Shown one piece after another: positions 8,837 to 17,939 of a stretch of DNA of 64,000 nucleotides. Origin of the DNA: Microvirga aerophila (lineage in GTDB: Bacteria > Pseudomonadota > Alphaproteobacteria > Rhizobiales > Beijerinckiaceae); the NCBI RefSeq assembly GCF_003332305.1, contig NZ_QOIO01000028.1, positions 1 through 64,000 on the forward strand, written 5' to 3'. The notes under the pieces are model-generated. The model saw only the letters and a program-made list of their open reading frames with translations, was not told the origin of the DNA and ran no database searches. The position numbers and the translations under genes were made by a program. Position 1 is the first letter of the stretch, and every line of letters starts with the position of its first letter.

Positions 8837-10764
8837 GATTGCGCGTCCTGATCGCCGTCACGCATCTTCTTGGAGCCGGTCATCTGACCCGGGCGGCGGC
8901 CCTTGCGCGCGCCTTCGCGCTGGCCGGACACAAAGCGACGCTCGTGTCGGGGGGGCGGCCGGGTCCCCTCGGAGATTGCGAGCGCGCCAAGTTCGTTCAA
9001 CTCCCGTCCGTGCACATTGTCGGGACCGACTTCAAGACGCTTCTGAACGAAGCGGAAGAGCCTGTCGAGGAGGCTCATCTCGCCGAACGACGCGCGCTTC
9101 TTCTCGATCAACTCCGGATAACTCGTCCCGACGTGCTCATCACCGAACTCTTTCCGTTCGGACGGCGTGTTCTAGCCGATGAGTTCACGGCGCTTCTCCA
9201 TGAGGCCCGCCGCATGCGCCCGCGGCCGCTCATCCTGTCGTCGATCCGCGACATCCTGGTTGCGCCCACGAGGCAGGATCGCATTCGCGAGGCGCACGAC
9301 CGGCTCGCCCGCTGTTACGACGCGGTTCTCGTCCATGGTGATCCGCAGCTCATTCCCCTCGGAGCGTCGTGGCCTCTCGATGAGGAGACCAAGTCTCTCC
9401 TCCGCTACACCGGCTATGTGGATGAGGACCCTGCGCCTTTGGACCGCCATCCCCGAACCGGAATCGTGGTGTCCGGCGGCTCGAGCGCGGCCAGCCTGCC
9501 GCTCTACCGCGCGGCTCTCGAGGCCGCGCGCGGGATCTCGGACAGGTCCTGGCGCATCCTTGTTGGACGGGGAATCGGCGAGGCCGATTTTCGTTCGCTT
9601 CAGACGGACGCGCCCGCTCATGCGACCGTGGAGCGCGCAAGGACCGACTTCCGGGCCCTCCTGGCGCGGGCTGAGGTTTCGGTCAGCCAAGCCGGCTACA
9701 ACACGGTCGTGGATGTTCTTCGCGCCGGCGTGAGGCCGGTGCTCGTGCCTTTCGAGGCTGGAAACGAGACCGAGCAGCGCCTGCGCGCCGAGACCCTGAA
9801 AGCTCTCGATCTTGCCGAAATTGTCTCGGAGGCGGATCTATCGCCCGAGCGCCTTATCGCGGCGATCGCACAGGCTCTTTCGCGAGCACCTACCGGGACG
9901 CCCCCGGTTTCCCTCGATGGCGCCCGCGGAAGCGTCGCCATCACGGAGCGCCTTTTGCGGAAGACGTCGGCGCTCCATCGCGCCATTGACTGGTCGCGGC
10001 TCGATGAAGCGCTCGCGCGCGCGGAAGATCGAGGTTGCCCCATCGGCTTCTGGTGGCGGGACGACGACGCGGTGGCCCATACGCCCAAGCTCGACCGCCT
10101 TTTGAATCTCGCCGACCGCTACGAGGTCGGCATCGGTCTTGCGGCAATCCCCGAGGCCGTTCAGCAATCCCTCGCCGATCGTCTGCAGGGACACGAGACC
10201 GCATACGCGCTCGTGCACGGCTGGAGCCACGCCAACCATGCGCCCCTCGACGAAAAGAAGGCGGAGTTCGGCACTCATCGTCCGGTCGCCACCATGGAGA
10301 TCGAAGCCGCCGACGGGTTGCAAAAGGCCCGCGCCTGTCTCGGCGAGAGGCTCCTGCCGGTCTTCGTTCCGCCCTGGAACCGGATCGCGCCTGAGCTCCT
10401 GCCCCTCCTGCCGGGCCTCGGCTATCAGGCGGTGTCGACTTTCAGGGACCGGGACCGTCATCGCAATGTCAACGATCTCGTCCAGATCAACACCCATCTG
10501 GATCCTATCGACTGGCACGGAACGCGCAGCGTCGCGGATTCCAATGCTCTGGTGGCTCAGCTTGCGGGCGCCGTCGAGCGGCGGATCGACGGCGCGGCGG
10601 ATCCGGATGAGCCGATCGGGCTTTTAACCCATCATCTCGTTCACGACGAACCCATCTGGTTCTTCTGTGAGCAGATGCTGGACCATCTGTTGCGACGAAA
10701 GGTTCGTTTCTTGCAGATTCCTCGGTTATTCCGTAACAAATCCCGGATCATGGTCGAGCTATGA
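8833..10764 (+). CDS. Glycosyltransferase / polysaccharide-deacetylase-like fusion
   Basis: The 643-residue protein joins two domains. Residues 1-375 form a MurG-like GT-B transferase: GAGHLTRAAALARAFALAGH near the N-terminus and VSQAGYNTVVDVLRAG at the donor site. Residues about 385-643 resemble a polysaccharide deacetylase of the WRDDDA type, with GFWWRDDDAVAHTP, LVHGWSHANH and VPPWNR. These would supply the metal-binding Asp/His residues, although the classical TFDDG motif is replaced. A single chain could add a sugar and remove its N- or O-acetyl group. It is the last gene of the glycosyltransferase cluster, coupled by a 4-bp overlap, and stops 33 bp before the peptide-transporter ATPase. 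Confidence 0.85.
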   Translation: MRLRVLIAVTHLLGAGHLTRAAALARAFALAGHKATLVSGGRPGPLGDCERAKFVQLPSVHIVGTDFKTLLNEAEEPVEEAHLAERRALLLDQLRITRPDVLITELFPFGRRVLADEFTALLHEARRMRPRPLILSSIRDILVAPTRQDRIREAHDRLARCYDAVLVHGDPQLIPLGASWPLDEETKSLLRYTGYVDEDPAPLDRHPRTGIVVSGGSSAASLPLYRAALEAARGISDRSWRILVGRGIGEADFRSLQTDAPAHATVERARTDFRALLARAEVSVSQAGYNTVVDVLRAGVRPVLVPFEAGNETEQRLRAETLKALDLAEIVSEADLSPERLIAAIAQALSRAPTGTPPVSLDGARGSVAITERLLRKTSALHRAIDWSRLDEALARAEDRGCPIGFWWRDDDAVAHTPKLDRLLNLADRYEVGIGLAAIPEAVQQSLADRLQGHETAYALVHGWSHANHAPLDEKKAEFGTHRPVATMEIEAADGLQKARACLGERLLPVFVPPWNRIAPELLPLLPGLGYQAVSTFRDRDRHRNVNDLVQINTHLDPIDWHGTRSVADSNALVAQLAGAVERRIDGAADPDEPIGLLTHHLVHDEPIWFFCEQMLDHLLRRKVRFLQIPRLFRNKSRIMVEL

Positions 10765-10797
10765 TGCGTTATGCATGAGATCGCTCTGGAGGCGCCC

Positions 10798-12663
10798 ATG
10801 GATGCACCGCTCCTGTCGATCCGCCAGCTGGCGGTCGATTTCAAGGCCGAGTCCGGAGACTTCCGGGCGGTCGACGACCTGACCTTCGACATCCCGAAGG
10901 GGAAGACGGTGGCGCTCGTGGGTGAATCCGGATCCGGCAAATCCGTAACGGCCCAGGCCATCCTCCAGATCCTACCGAAGAAGGCCCATATCTCGGGCGG
11001 GTCGATCCTGTTCAACGACCCGGCCGGCGGCAAGACCGTCGACATCGCGGAGCTGGGACCCACGAGCGACGCCATGCACGCCATGCGCGGCGGTCGCATC
11101 GCGATGATCTTCCAGGAGCCCATGACGTCCCTGTCGCCCCTGCACACGGTGGGCGATCAGATTTCCGAAGCCTTGATGATCCACGCCCGCGTCGGCAGGG
11201 CCGAGGCGGACAAGCGTACCGAGGAAGTGCTGGCCCGGGTGGGATTTCCGGACCCGAGGCGCGCCCTGCGAAACTATCCGTTCGAACTCTCGGGAGGCCT
11301 GCGCCAGCGCGCCATGATCGCCATGGCGCTGATCACGCGCCCTGCCCTCCTCATCGCCGACGAGCCGACCACGGCGCTCGATGTGACAACGCAGGCCCAG
11401 ATCCTCGACCTCATCAAGGAACTGCAGGCCGAGACCGGCATGTCGGTGCTCCTCATCACGCACGATCTCGGCGTGGTGGCGAACGTGGCCGACGAGGTCG
11501 TCGTCATGTATCGCGGCCGCGTCATGGAGGCAGGATCCCGGGAGGAGATCTTCCGCAACGCCCAGCATCCCTATCTCCAGGCGCTCATGCGCGCCGTCCC
11601 GCGCTTCGCCATGGAGGAAGGCGAGCGTCTGACGCCGATCCGCGAGGTGAAGAGCGCCAGTCTCGCGCGCGTGCACGCCGTCGACCGGCCTCAGCCGAAA
11701 GGACCGATCCTGAAGGCCGAAGGCCTGATCAAATGCTTCACCCTCCGGTCAGGCTGGTTCTCCGGCAAGACCAGGACAGTGCGCGCCGTGAACAACGTGA
11801 ATCTCGCGCTGCCCGCGGGCACGACCCTTGGCCTCGTGGGTGAATCCGGCTGTGGCAAGACCACCGTGTCCAAGATGATCATGCGGGCCATGAGGCCGGA
11901 TTCAGGCCGCGTGCTGTTCGATGACGGAACCGGGCCGCGCGACGTGCACGGCCTCGAAGGCGATGCGCTGACGGCCTATCGCCGCTCGGTGCAGTTCATC
12001 TTCCAGGACCCGTTCTCGTCGCTCAATCCGCGCATGACCGTGTATGAGCTTCTCACCGAGCCGCTGCGCATCCACAACATCGGCACGTCGGACGAGCGCT
12101 ACGCGAGGGTGAAGCAACTTCTCGATCTGGTAGGCCTCGATCAGCGCTCCTTGCGGCGCTATCCCCATTCGTTCTCAGGCGGCCAGCGCCAGCGCCTCGG
12201 CATCGCCCGGGCGCTCGCCTTGGAGCCGCGCGTGCTTCTGTGCGACGAGCCGGTCTCGGCCCTCGACGTGTCCGTGCAGGCCCAGGTGCTGAACCTGCTC
12301 AAGGATCTGCAATCGGCGCTTGGCCTGTCGTACCTGTTCGTGTCGCACAACCTCGCGGTCGTGGACTACATCGCCGACACCATCGCGGTCATGTGCCGGG
12401 GCTACATCGTCGAGGAAGCCCCGAAGACGTCCTTGTTCCGCAATCCGGTTCACCCTTACACTCAGGCCCTGCTGGCCGCCGTGCCGGACCCGGACATCGA
12501 CCGACCCCTCGACTTCGGTAAGCTACGGGCGGGGCGTTTCTCGCACCCGTCCGAATGGCCTGAGCCCTTCCGCCTCGTTCATGGGGAAGCCGGGATCATG
12601 AAGGAAATCGAGCCCGGCCACCGGGTTCGCCTAGGAAGCCACAGGGCCAGGGAGGCCGCATGA
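10798..12663 (+). CDS. Peptide/nickel-type ABC transporter ATPase, two fused NBDs
   Basis: About 621 residues with two complete ATP-binding domains, a DppD-DppF style fusion. The first has GESGSGKS, LSGGLRQRA and ADEPTTALD; the second has GESGCGKTT, FSGGQRQRLG and CDEPVSALD. Both end with the oligopeptide-transporter C-terminal extension. All Walker and signature residues are intact, unlike in the 2267-5080 protein. ATG 10798 was chosen because TGGAGG lies 6-7 nt before it; ATG 10771 is an alternative. It overlaps the substrate-binding-protein gene by 4 bp and powers uptake by the following genes. Confidence 0.93.
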   Translation: MDAPLLSIRQLAVDFKAESGDFRAVDDLTFDIPKGKTVALVGESGSGKSVTAQAILQILPKKAHISGGSILFNDPAGGKTVDIAELGPTSDAMHAMRGGRIAMIFQEPMTSLSPLHTVGDQISEALMIHARVGRAEADKRTEEVLARVGFPDPRRALRNYPFELSGGLRQRAMIAMALITRPALLIADEPTTALDVTTQAQILDLIKELQAETGMSVLLITHDLGVVANVADEVVVMYRGRVMEAGSREEIFRNAQHPYLQALMRAVPRFAMEEGERLTPIREVKSASLARVHAVDRPQPKGPILKAEGLIKCFTLRSGWFSGKTRTVRAVNNVNLALPAGTTLGLVGESGCGKTTVSKMIMRAMRPDSGRVLFDDGTGPRDVHGLEGDALTAYRRSVQFIFQDPFSSLNPRMTVYELLTEPLRIHNIGTSDERYARVKQLLDLVGLDQRSLRRYPHSFSGGQRQRLGIARALALEPRVLLCDEPVSALDVSVQAQVLNLLKDLQSALGLSYLFVSHNLAVVDYIADTIAVMCRGYIVEEAPKTSLFRNPVHPYTQALLAAVPDPDIDRPLDFGKLRAGRFSHPSEWPEPFRLVHGEAGIMKEIEPGHRVRLGSHRAREAA

Positions 12664-14579
12664 TGGTTGCAATGCTCGGGACGAGAATCGTGCTCTTCGC
12701 CGCAGCCCTCAGCCTGCTGCCGCTGCCGTCTTCCGCACAGGATTCCAACGAGCCGCCGTTCCTATCCGAGAAGGTGTCCAAGAAGGAGCTCCCACCCCTG
12801 GCGGAGCGCATTCCCAAGACCCCGCTCGTGGTCCATCCGCCCGGCGGTCAGTACGGCGGCGACATCATCACTCTGGTGCCCCGTCCCCGCGATATCCGCT
12901 ACATCTCGACCTATGCCTATACGCGGCTTGTCGGATACGACCGACAGCTCCAGCTCCAGCCCGATCTGATCGAAAAGTTCGAGAACGAGGACGACCGGGT
13001 CTACACCTTCACCTTACGCGAAGGCCACCGCTGGTCGGATGGTTCTCCGTTCACGGCGGAGGATTTCCGCTACTACTGGGAGGACGTGGCCCAGAACCAG
13101 GACCTCTCGCCGGCGGGTCCTCCCGAATTTATGATGGCGGACGGCAAGCCGCCGCGTTTCGAGGTCATCGACGAGCGGACCGTCCGCTACAGCTGGGACA
13201 GGCCCAATCCCCGCTTCCTCCCCCAGCTTGCGGGCCCGCTTGATCCAGGCATCTACCGGGCGTCGAACTATCTCAAGAAATTCCACGGAAAGTACGCCGA
13301 CAAGGCTGCCCTCGAGGAGCAGGCCAAGAAGAACAAGCTGAAGAACTGGGCCGCCCTTCACAACCGTCTGGACGACATGAAGGAGCAGACCAACCCCGAC
13401 CTGCCGACCCTGCAGCCCTGGCGCGTGACCAACACGGCCCCTGCCACCCGCTTCATCTTCGAGCGCAATCCCTTCTACCACCGGGTCGACGACCAGGGCA
13501 GGCAGCTTCCCTATGTAGACCGCCTCATCATGGACGTGGCCGCGAGCGGGCTGTTCGCCGCCAAGGCCAATGCGGGAGAAACGGACCTTCTGTTCCGTGG
13601 CCTGTCCATGAACGACGCGCCGATCCTGAAGGCCGGCGAGAAGGTGAAGGGCTACACGACCCTGCTTTGGCCCTATGCGCGGGGCACCGAACTCGGCCTC
13701 TATCCCAATCTCAACACCACGGACCCGGTCTGGCGCGCCCTCAACCGCGATATCCGCTATCGCCGCGCTCTGTCCCTCGGCATCGACCGCAAGACCCTGA
13801 ACAACGCGCTGCTCTTTGGCCTGGGCGTCGTGGGCAACAACATGGTCGTCGACGAAAGCCCCTTGTTCTCGCCGGAGCTGCGGACGCTCAACGCGGAATA
13901 CAACCCGGCCGAGGCCTCGCGGCTTCTCGACGAGATCGGCCTGACAAAACGCAACGGCGCCGGCATCCGCCTCCTGCCGGACGGGCGCGAGCTCGAAATC
14001 ATCGTTGAGACCGATGGCGAGAGCACCCTCGTGGTCGACGGGCTGACCCTGATCGGCGAATTCTGGCGCGAGATCGGCGTCCGGCTCTTCGTGAAGCCGC
14101 AGGACCGCACGGTGCTGCGCAACCGTTCCTTCGCGGGCCTCACCGTGATGGTGGCGGCCCCGGGCTTCGACAACGCGATCCCGACCGCCATCATGCCGCC
14201 CACCGAATACGCGCCGATGCGCCAGGACAACTACGCTTGGCCCAAATGGGGCCAGTATGTGGAGACTAAGGGCAAGAACGGCGAGGCGGTGGACATCCCG
14301 GAGGCGAAGCGCCTGCTCGAACTCTACGAGACGTGGATGAACACCGGAAACAGGGACGTGCAGAGGGAGGCTTGGCGTGAGATGCTGCGCAACCACGCCG
14401 AGAACCAGTGGGTGATCGGCACGATTTCGGGCGCGCTCCAGCCTATCGTGGTCCGCGACGGCCTGCATGGACTGCCGGCGAAAGCACTCTACAGTTGGGA
14501 GCCGACCGCAATGATCGGCATCTACCGGCCTGACGAGATCTACTGGAACAAAGCCGCCGGCAAAGAGGCCAGCCGATGA
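12660..14579 (+). CDS. Peptide-type ABC transporter substrate-binding protein
   Basis: The 639-residue protein belongs to solute-binding family 5 (DppA/OppA). It has an N-terminal signal peptide ending near PLPSSAQD and a long periplasmic body with the family's internal blocks, for example YTFTLREGHRWSDGSPFTAEDF at about residues 115-136. Its length is at the upper end for the family, similar to the YejA group. Overlaps of 4 bp on both sides with the ATPase and first permease show a tight operon. The ligand cannot be read from sequence. The downstream acetamidase/formamidase raises the possibility of an amide or modified peptide. Confidence 0.92.
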   Translation: MMVAMLGTRIVLFAAALSLLPLPSSAQDSNEPPFLSEKVSKKELPPLAERIPKTPLVVHPPGGQYGGDIITLVPRPRDIRYISTYAYTRLVGYDRQLQLQPDLIEKFENEDDRVYTFTLREGHRWSDGSPFTAEDFRYYWEDVAQNQDLSPAGPPEFMMADGKPPRFEVIDERTVRYSWDRPNPRFLPQLAGPLDPGIYRASNYLKKFHGKYADKAALEEQAKKNKLKNWAALHNRLDDMKEQTNPDLPTLQPWRVTNTAPATRFIFERNPFYHRVDDQGRQLPYVDRLIMDVAASGLFAAKANAGETDLLFRGLSMNDAPILKAGEKVKGYTTLLWPYARGTELGLYPNLNTTDPVWRALNRDIRYRRALSLGIDRKTLNNALLFGLGVVGNNMVVDESPLFSPELRTLNAEYNPAEASRLLDEIGLTKRNGAGIRLLPDGRELEIIVETDGESTLVVDGLTLIGEFWREIGVRLFVKPQDRTVLRNRSFAGLTVMVAAPGFDNAIPTAIMPPTEYAPMRQDNYAWPKWGQYVETKGKNGEAVDIPEAKRLLELYETWMNTGNRDVQREAWREMLRNHAENQWVIGTISGALQPIVVRDGLHGLPAKALYSWEPTAMIGIYRPDEIYWNKAAGKEASR

Positions 14580-15595
14580 TCCGCTTCCTGTTGCGTCGCT
14601 TCGTCACCATGCTGGTGACGCTCCTGATCATCTCGGCCCTGGTCTTCTTCATCATCAAGCTGCCGCCCGGCGACTTCCTGACGAACCAGATCGCCGAGCT
14701 GCGGGCGCAAGGAGAATCGGCCTCCATCGCCAAGGCCGAATTCCTGATTCAGCAATACGGGCTCGATAAGCCGGCCTGGCAGCAATATCTGGTCTGGATC
14801 GGCGTCATGCCGGGACCCAACGGATTCTCGGGCTTGCTGCAAGGCGACTGGGGCTGGTCCTTCGAGTTCGACAAGCCCGTGGTGGATGTGGTGGGCGACG
14901 CCCTCTGGTTGACGCTTCTCGTCAACCTCGCGGTGGTGATCTTCATCCACGTGGTGTCGATCCCCATCGCGATCTACTCGGCGACGCGGCAATATTCGGT
15001 GGGCGACTACATCGCCACGTTCATCGGCTATATCGGCCTCGCGACCCCGAGCTTCCTCCTGGCGCTGATCCTGCTCTACTACATGAACCGCTGGTTCGGC
15101 GTGTCGATCGGCGGCCTCTACGACGCGCAATATGCGGGCGAGGATTGGACTTGGGACAAGATCAAGTCGCTCCTGTCGCATCTGATTGTTCCCACACTAG
15201 TGATTGGGCTGGCCGGCACCGCCGCCATGATACGGCGCATGCGCGCGAACCTCCTCGACGAGCTGGGCAAACAGTACTACGTGACCGCGAAGGCGAAGGG
15301 CCTCCGGCCGACCAGGGCACTGCTGAAATACCCGTTCCGCATGTCGCTGAATCCTTTCATCGCCGATATCGGCAACCTGCTGCCGCACCTGATCTCAGGC
15401 TCGGTTCTGGTCTCCCTGGTCCTGAGCCTGCCAACCGTGGGACCCATTCTGTTGAACGCGCTCAAAAGCCAAGACCAGTTCCTGGCCGGCTTCATCCTCA
15501 TGTTCGTGGCGGTCCTCACCGTGATCGGTATGCTGGTGTCGGATCTCCTGCTCGCCTTGCTCGATCCCCGCATCCGCCTCGGAGGCAGCCGATGA
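14576..15595 (+). CDS. Peptide-type ABC transporter permease (DppB/YejB-like)
   Basis: A 339-residue inner-membrane permease of the binding-protein-dependent family. It has a first membrane helix at the N-terminus, an extended periplasmic loop, then about five more helices. The cytoplasmic EAA loop region is visible around YYVTAKAKGLRPTRALLKYP, which couples to the ATPase. It overlaps the binding-protein gene and the second permease gene by 4 bp each, so the four transporter genes should be expressed together. Confidence 0.93.
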   Translation: MIRFLLRRFVTMLVTLLIISALVFFIIKLPPGDFLTNQIAELRAQGESASIAKAEFLIQQYGLDKPAWQQYLVWIGVMPGPNGFSGLLQGDWGWSFEFDKPVVDVVGDALWLTLLVNLAVVIFIHVVSIPIAIYSATRQYSVGDYIATFIGYIGLATPSFLLALILLYYMNRWFGVSIGGLYDAQYAGEDWTWDKIKSLLSHLIVPTLVIGLAGTAAMIRRMRANLLDELGKQYYVTAKAKGLRPTRALLKYPFRMSLNPFIADIGNLLPHLISGSVLVSLVLSLPTVGPILLNALKSQDQFLAGFILMFVAVLTVIGMLVSDLLLALLDPRIRLGGSR

Positions 15596-16755
15596 ATACG
15601 GTTGTGCCGGCCAAGCGGCATTACGTCGATCCGACACCGTTTGATCCCGGTCTCACGGAGCCGGTGGGTGCCGAGAACGAAAGCTTCTACCGTGCCTCGT
15701 CCTGGCGGTTGATGTGGTGGAAATTCCGCCGCCACAAGGTGGCGGTGGCCGCAGCCTTCATCCTGCTGGCCTTCTACCTGATGGTTCCCTTCGTGGAAGT
15801 CCTCGCACCCTACAACCAGACCAAGCGCAACGGCGATTTCATCTATGCGCCGCCGCAGGGCATCCACCTCATGCACGAGGGACGCCTGGCCGCGCCCTTC
15901 GTGTATCCCTACAAATATTCGTTCGACCTCGAATCCTTCCGGCGCGTCTATACGATGGACACGTCCCAGCCGCAGCCGATCCGCTTTCTCTGCCGGGGCG
16001 ATGCCTACGAGTTCTGGGGCCTGTGGACGACCAACGTTCACCTTTTCTGCCCACCCGAGAACGGCACCCTGTTCCTTCTCGGCACCGACCGGCTCGGTCG
16101 CGACCTGTTTTCGCGTATTCTCTACGGAGCGCGCATCTCCCTCACCATCGGCATCGTCGGCATCGCGGTGTCGTTCACCCTCGGGCTCTTCTTCGGCGGG
16201 CTTGCGGGCTATCTCGGGGGCTGGGTCGATCACGTGATACAGCGAATGATCGAGATCCTGCGCTCCCTGCCGGAGCTGCCCCTGTGGCTTGCCCTCTCGG
16301 CGGCGCTGCCGCCTAACTGGAGCCCGATCCTCGTCTTCTTCGGCATCACCATCATCCTGGGTCTCCTCGATTGGCCCGGCCTTGCGCGTGCGGTGCGCTC
16401 CAAGCTGCTGTCACTGCGGGAGGAGGATTTCGTGAAGGCCGCGGAGCTGATGGGGGCCTCCAAGCAGCGCATCATCGCCCGGCACCTGATCCCCAACTTC
16501 ATGAGCCACCTGATCGCCTCCGCGACCCTGTCGATCCCGTCCATGATCCTGGGCGAGACCGCCCTCTCCTTCTTGGGCCTCGGCCTTCGGCCGCCAGTCA
16601 CGAGCTGGGGCGTGCTGCTCAACGAGGCGCAGAACCTCGCGGCCGTGCAGCTGCATCCCTGGCTGCTCTTCCCCATCGTGCCGGTCATCATCGTGGTGCT
16701 CGCCTTCAACTTCATGGGCGACGGCCTGCGCGACGCAGCGGATCCGTATCACTAG
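15592..16755 (+). CDS. Peptide-type ABC transporter permease (DppC/YejE-like)
   Basis: A 387-residue permease with an N-terminal cytoplasmic stretch, a first helix (VAVAAAFILLAFYLMVPF), a long periplasmic segment, then the conserved permease core. The EAA motif lies at DFVKAAELMGASKQRIIARH, and GETALSFLGLGLRPPVTSWG is the typical DppC signature. The long insert between helices 1 and 2 is as in YejE-like proteins. ATG 15592 overlaps the upstream TGA. It completes the importer whose ATPase and binding protein are encoded just upstream. Confidence 0.93.
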   Translation: MNTVVPAKRHYVDPTPFDPGLTEPVGAENESFYRASSWRLMWWKFRRHKVAVAAAFILLAFYLMVPFVEVLAPYNQTKRNGDFIYAPPQGIHLMHEGRLAAPFVYPYKYSFDLESFRRVYTMDTSQPQPIRFLCRGDAYEFWGLWTTNVHLFCPPENGTLFLLGTDRLGRDLFSRILYGARISLTIGIVGIAVSFTLGLFFGGLAGYLGGWVDHVIQRMIEILRSLPELPLWLALSAALPPNWSPILVFFGITIILGLLDWPGLARAVRSKLLSLREEDFVKAAELMGASKQRIIARHLIPNFMSHLIASATLSIPSMILGETALSFLGLGLRPPVTSWGVLLNEAQNLAAVQLHPWLLFPIVPVIIVVLAFNFMGDGLRDAADPYH

Positions 16756-16876
16756 GCCGCCCTGCCGGAATGTTGCGCTTGCCGCAACGGAATGCGAGAC
16801 ATTCGAGCCGCCGCGAGCGCATCGTCAATCGCCCGCGCTGGCGGCTCGAACTTGGACCGTTTGCAAAGGACCTCCC

Positions 16877-17821
16877 GTGGCCGAACACCGACTTGATGCC
16901 TCTCCGGAAACCGTTCACTGGGGCTATTTCGACGCTGGCCTTGCTCCACAGATCACAGTCGATTCAGGCGACACCGTCACGATCTCCACCGTGTCCGGCG
17001 GAGTCGAGGTGATGCCGAAGGCTCCCTATGTGATCCCCGATTCGCTCTCGGCCATTCAGGCGACCCAGAAGCCGAAGCTGCCGGGCCATATCTGCACGGG
17101 TCCGGTGAGCATACGCGGCGCGAAGGCCGGACAGGTTCTGGAGGTTCGCATCAAGGCGATCGACCTCCACTACGATTGGGGCTTCACCTACGTGGCTCCG
17201 CTGAAGGGCGCGCTTCCCGACGACTTCGACGAGATGCACCTCATGCACATCCCGCTCGACCGGAAGCGGATGACAGGTCGCCTGCCCTGGGGGCTGGAGC
17301 TTCCGCTCAAACCGTTCTTCGGCGTGATGGCCGTCGCGCCGCCCGCCGCCTGGGGCGCGCTCAGCACCCTGCCGCCGCGCCGCAACGGCGGCAATCTCGA
17401 CAACAAGGAACTGGTGGCGGGCACGACCCTCTACCTGCCGATCCATGTGGACGGGGCGTTGTTTTCTGTCGGCGACGGACATGGTGTCCAGGGCGACGGC
17501 GAGGTCTGCGTCACGGCGATCGAGACCGGGCTGATCGGAACCTTCGAGCTGCACCTGCGCGAGGACATACGGCTGACCTGGCCCATGGCCGAGACGCCCA
17601 CGCACATCATGACCATGGCGTTCGACCCCGACCTCGATCAATGCGTGGTGATTGCGCTGCGCGACATGATCGACCTGATCGTCGCCCGCACCGGCATCTC
17701 GAAGCCGGAAGCCTATGCCCTGTGCAGCCTCGCCGCGGACCTGCGCATCACGCAGGTCGTGAACGGCAACAAGGGCGTGCATGTGATGCTCGACAAGGGT
17801 TTGCTGCAGAAGGCGCACTGA
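16877..17821 (+). CDS. Acetamidase/formamidase family protein
   Basis: The 314-residue protein matches the FmdA/AmdA acetamidase-formamidase family, which hydrolyses short-chain amides to ammonia and the carboxylate. Family-like blocks include GPVSIRGAKAGQVLEVRI, the HVDGALFSVGDGHGVQGDGE segment carrying metal-ligand-like residues, and the C-terminal ALCSLAADLRITQVVNGNKGV. It starts at GTG with AAAGGA about 6 nt upstream and follows the permease gene by about 120 bp, so it may be co-transcribed. By inference it processes the transported compound or a breakdown product. Confidence 0.9.
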   Translation: MAEHRLDASPETVHWGYFDAGLAPQITVDSGDTVTISTVSGGVEVMPKAPYVIPDSLSAIQATQKPKLPGHICTGPVSIRGAKAGQVLEVRIKAIDLHYDWGFTYVAPLKGALPDDFDEMHLMHIPLDRKRMTGRLPWGLELPLKPFFGVMAVAPPAAWGALSTLPPRRNGGNLDNKELVAGTTLYLPIHVDGALFSVGDGHGVQGDGEVCVTAIETGLIGTFELHLREDIRLTWPMAETPTHIMTMAFDPDLDQCVVIALRDMIDLIVARTGISKPEAYALCSLAADLRITQVVNGNKGVHVMLDKGLLQKAH

Positions 17822-17832
17822 ACGTTCCCTCC

Positions 17833-17868
17833 GTCATTCCGGGCTCCGCTACGCGGCCCCGGAATGAC
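17833..17868. repeat. Extragenic palindrome GTCATTCCGGG...CCCGGAATGAC
   Basis: Perfect 11-bp arms GTCATTCCGGG (17833-17843) and CCCGGAATGAC (17858-17868) enclose a 14-bp loop just after the acetamidase stop codon. A second member of the same family is at 36573-36612. These look like dispersed REP-type elements at gene 3' ends. Confidence 0.75.
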
Positions 17869-17887
17869 AAAGCGCACTGCGCGCAAA

Positions 17888-17916
17888 CAAAAAGGCGCCC
17901 GAAGGCGCCTTCTTTA
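17888..17916 (-). terminator. Intrinsic terminator of the DEAD-box helicase gene
   Basis: The arms AAGGCGCC and GGCGCCTT are separated by 4 nt. Read on the minus strand the hairpin ends in TTTTTGTTT, which fits a rho-independent terminator about 25 bp after the helicase stop. On the plus strand the tail TTCTTTATT is weaker but may also serve the acetamidase transcript. Confidence 0.8.
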
Positions 17917-17939
17917 TTCAGCAAATTCAACCCGACGCC

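Noticed and set aside
13014..14468. Minus-strand open frame of 484 codons
   Set aside because: Antisense to the well-supported substrate-binding-protein gene.
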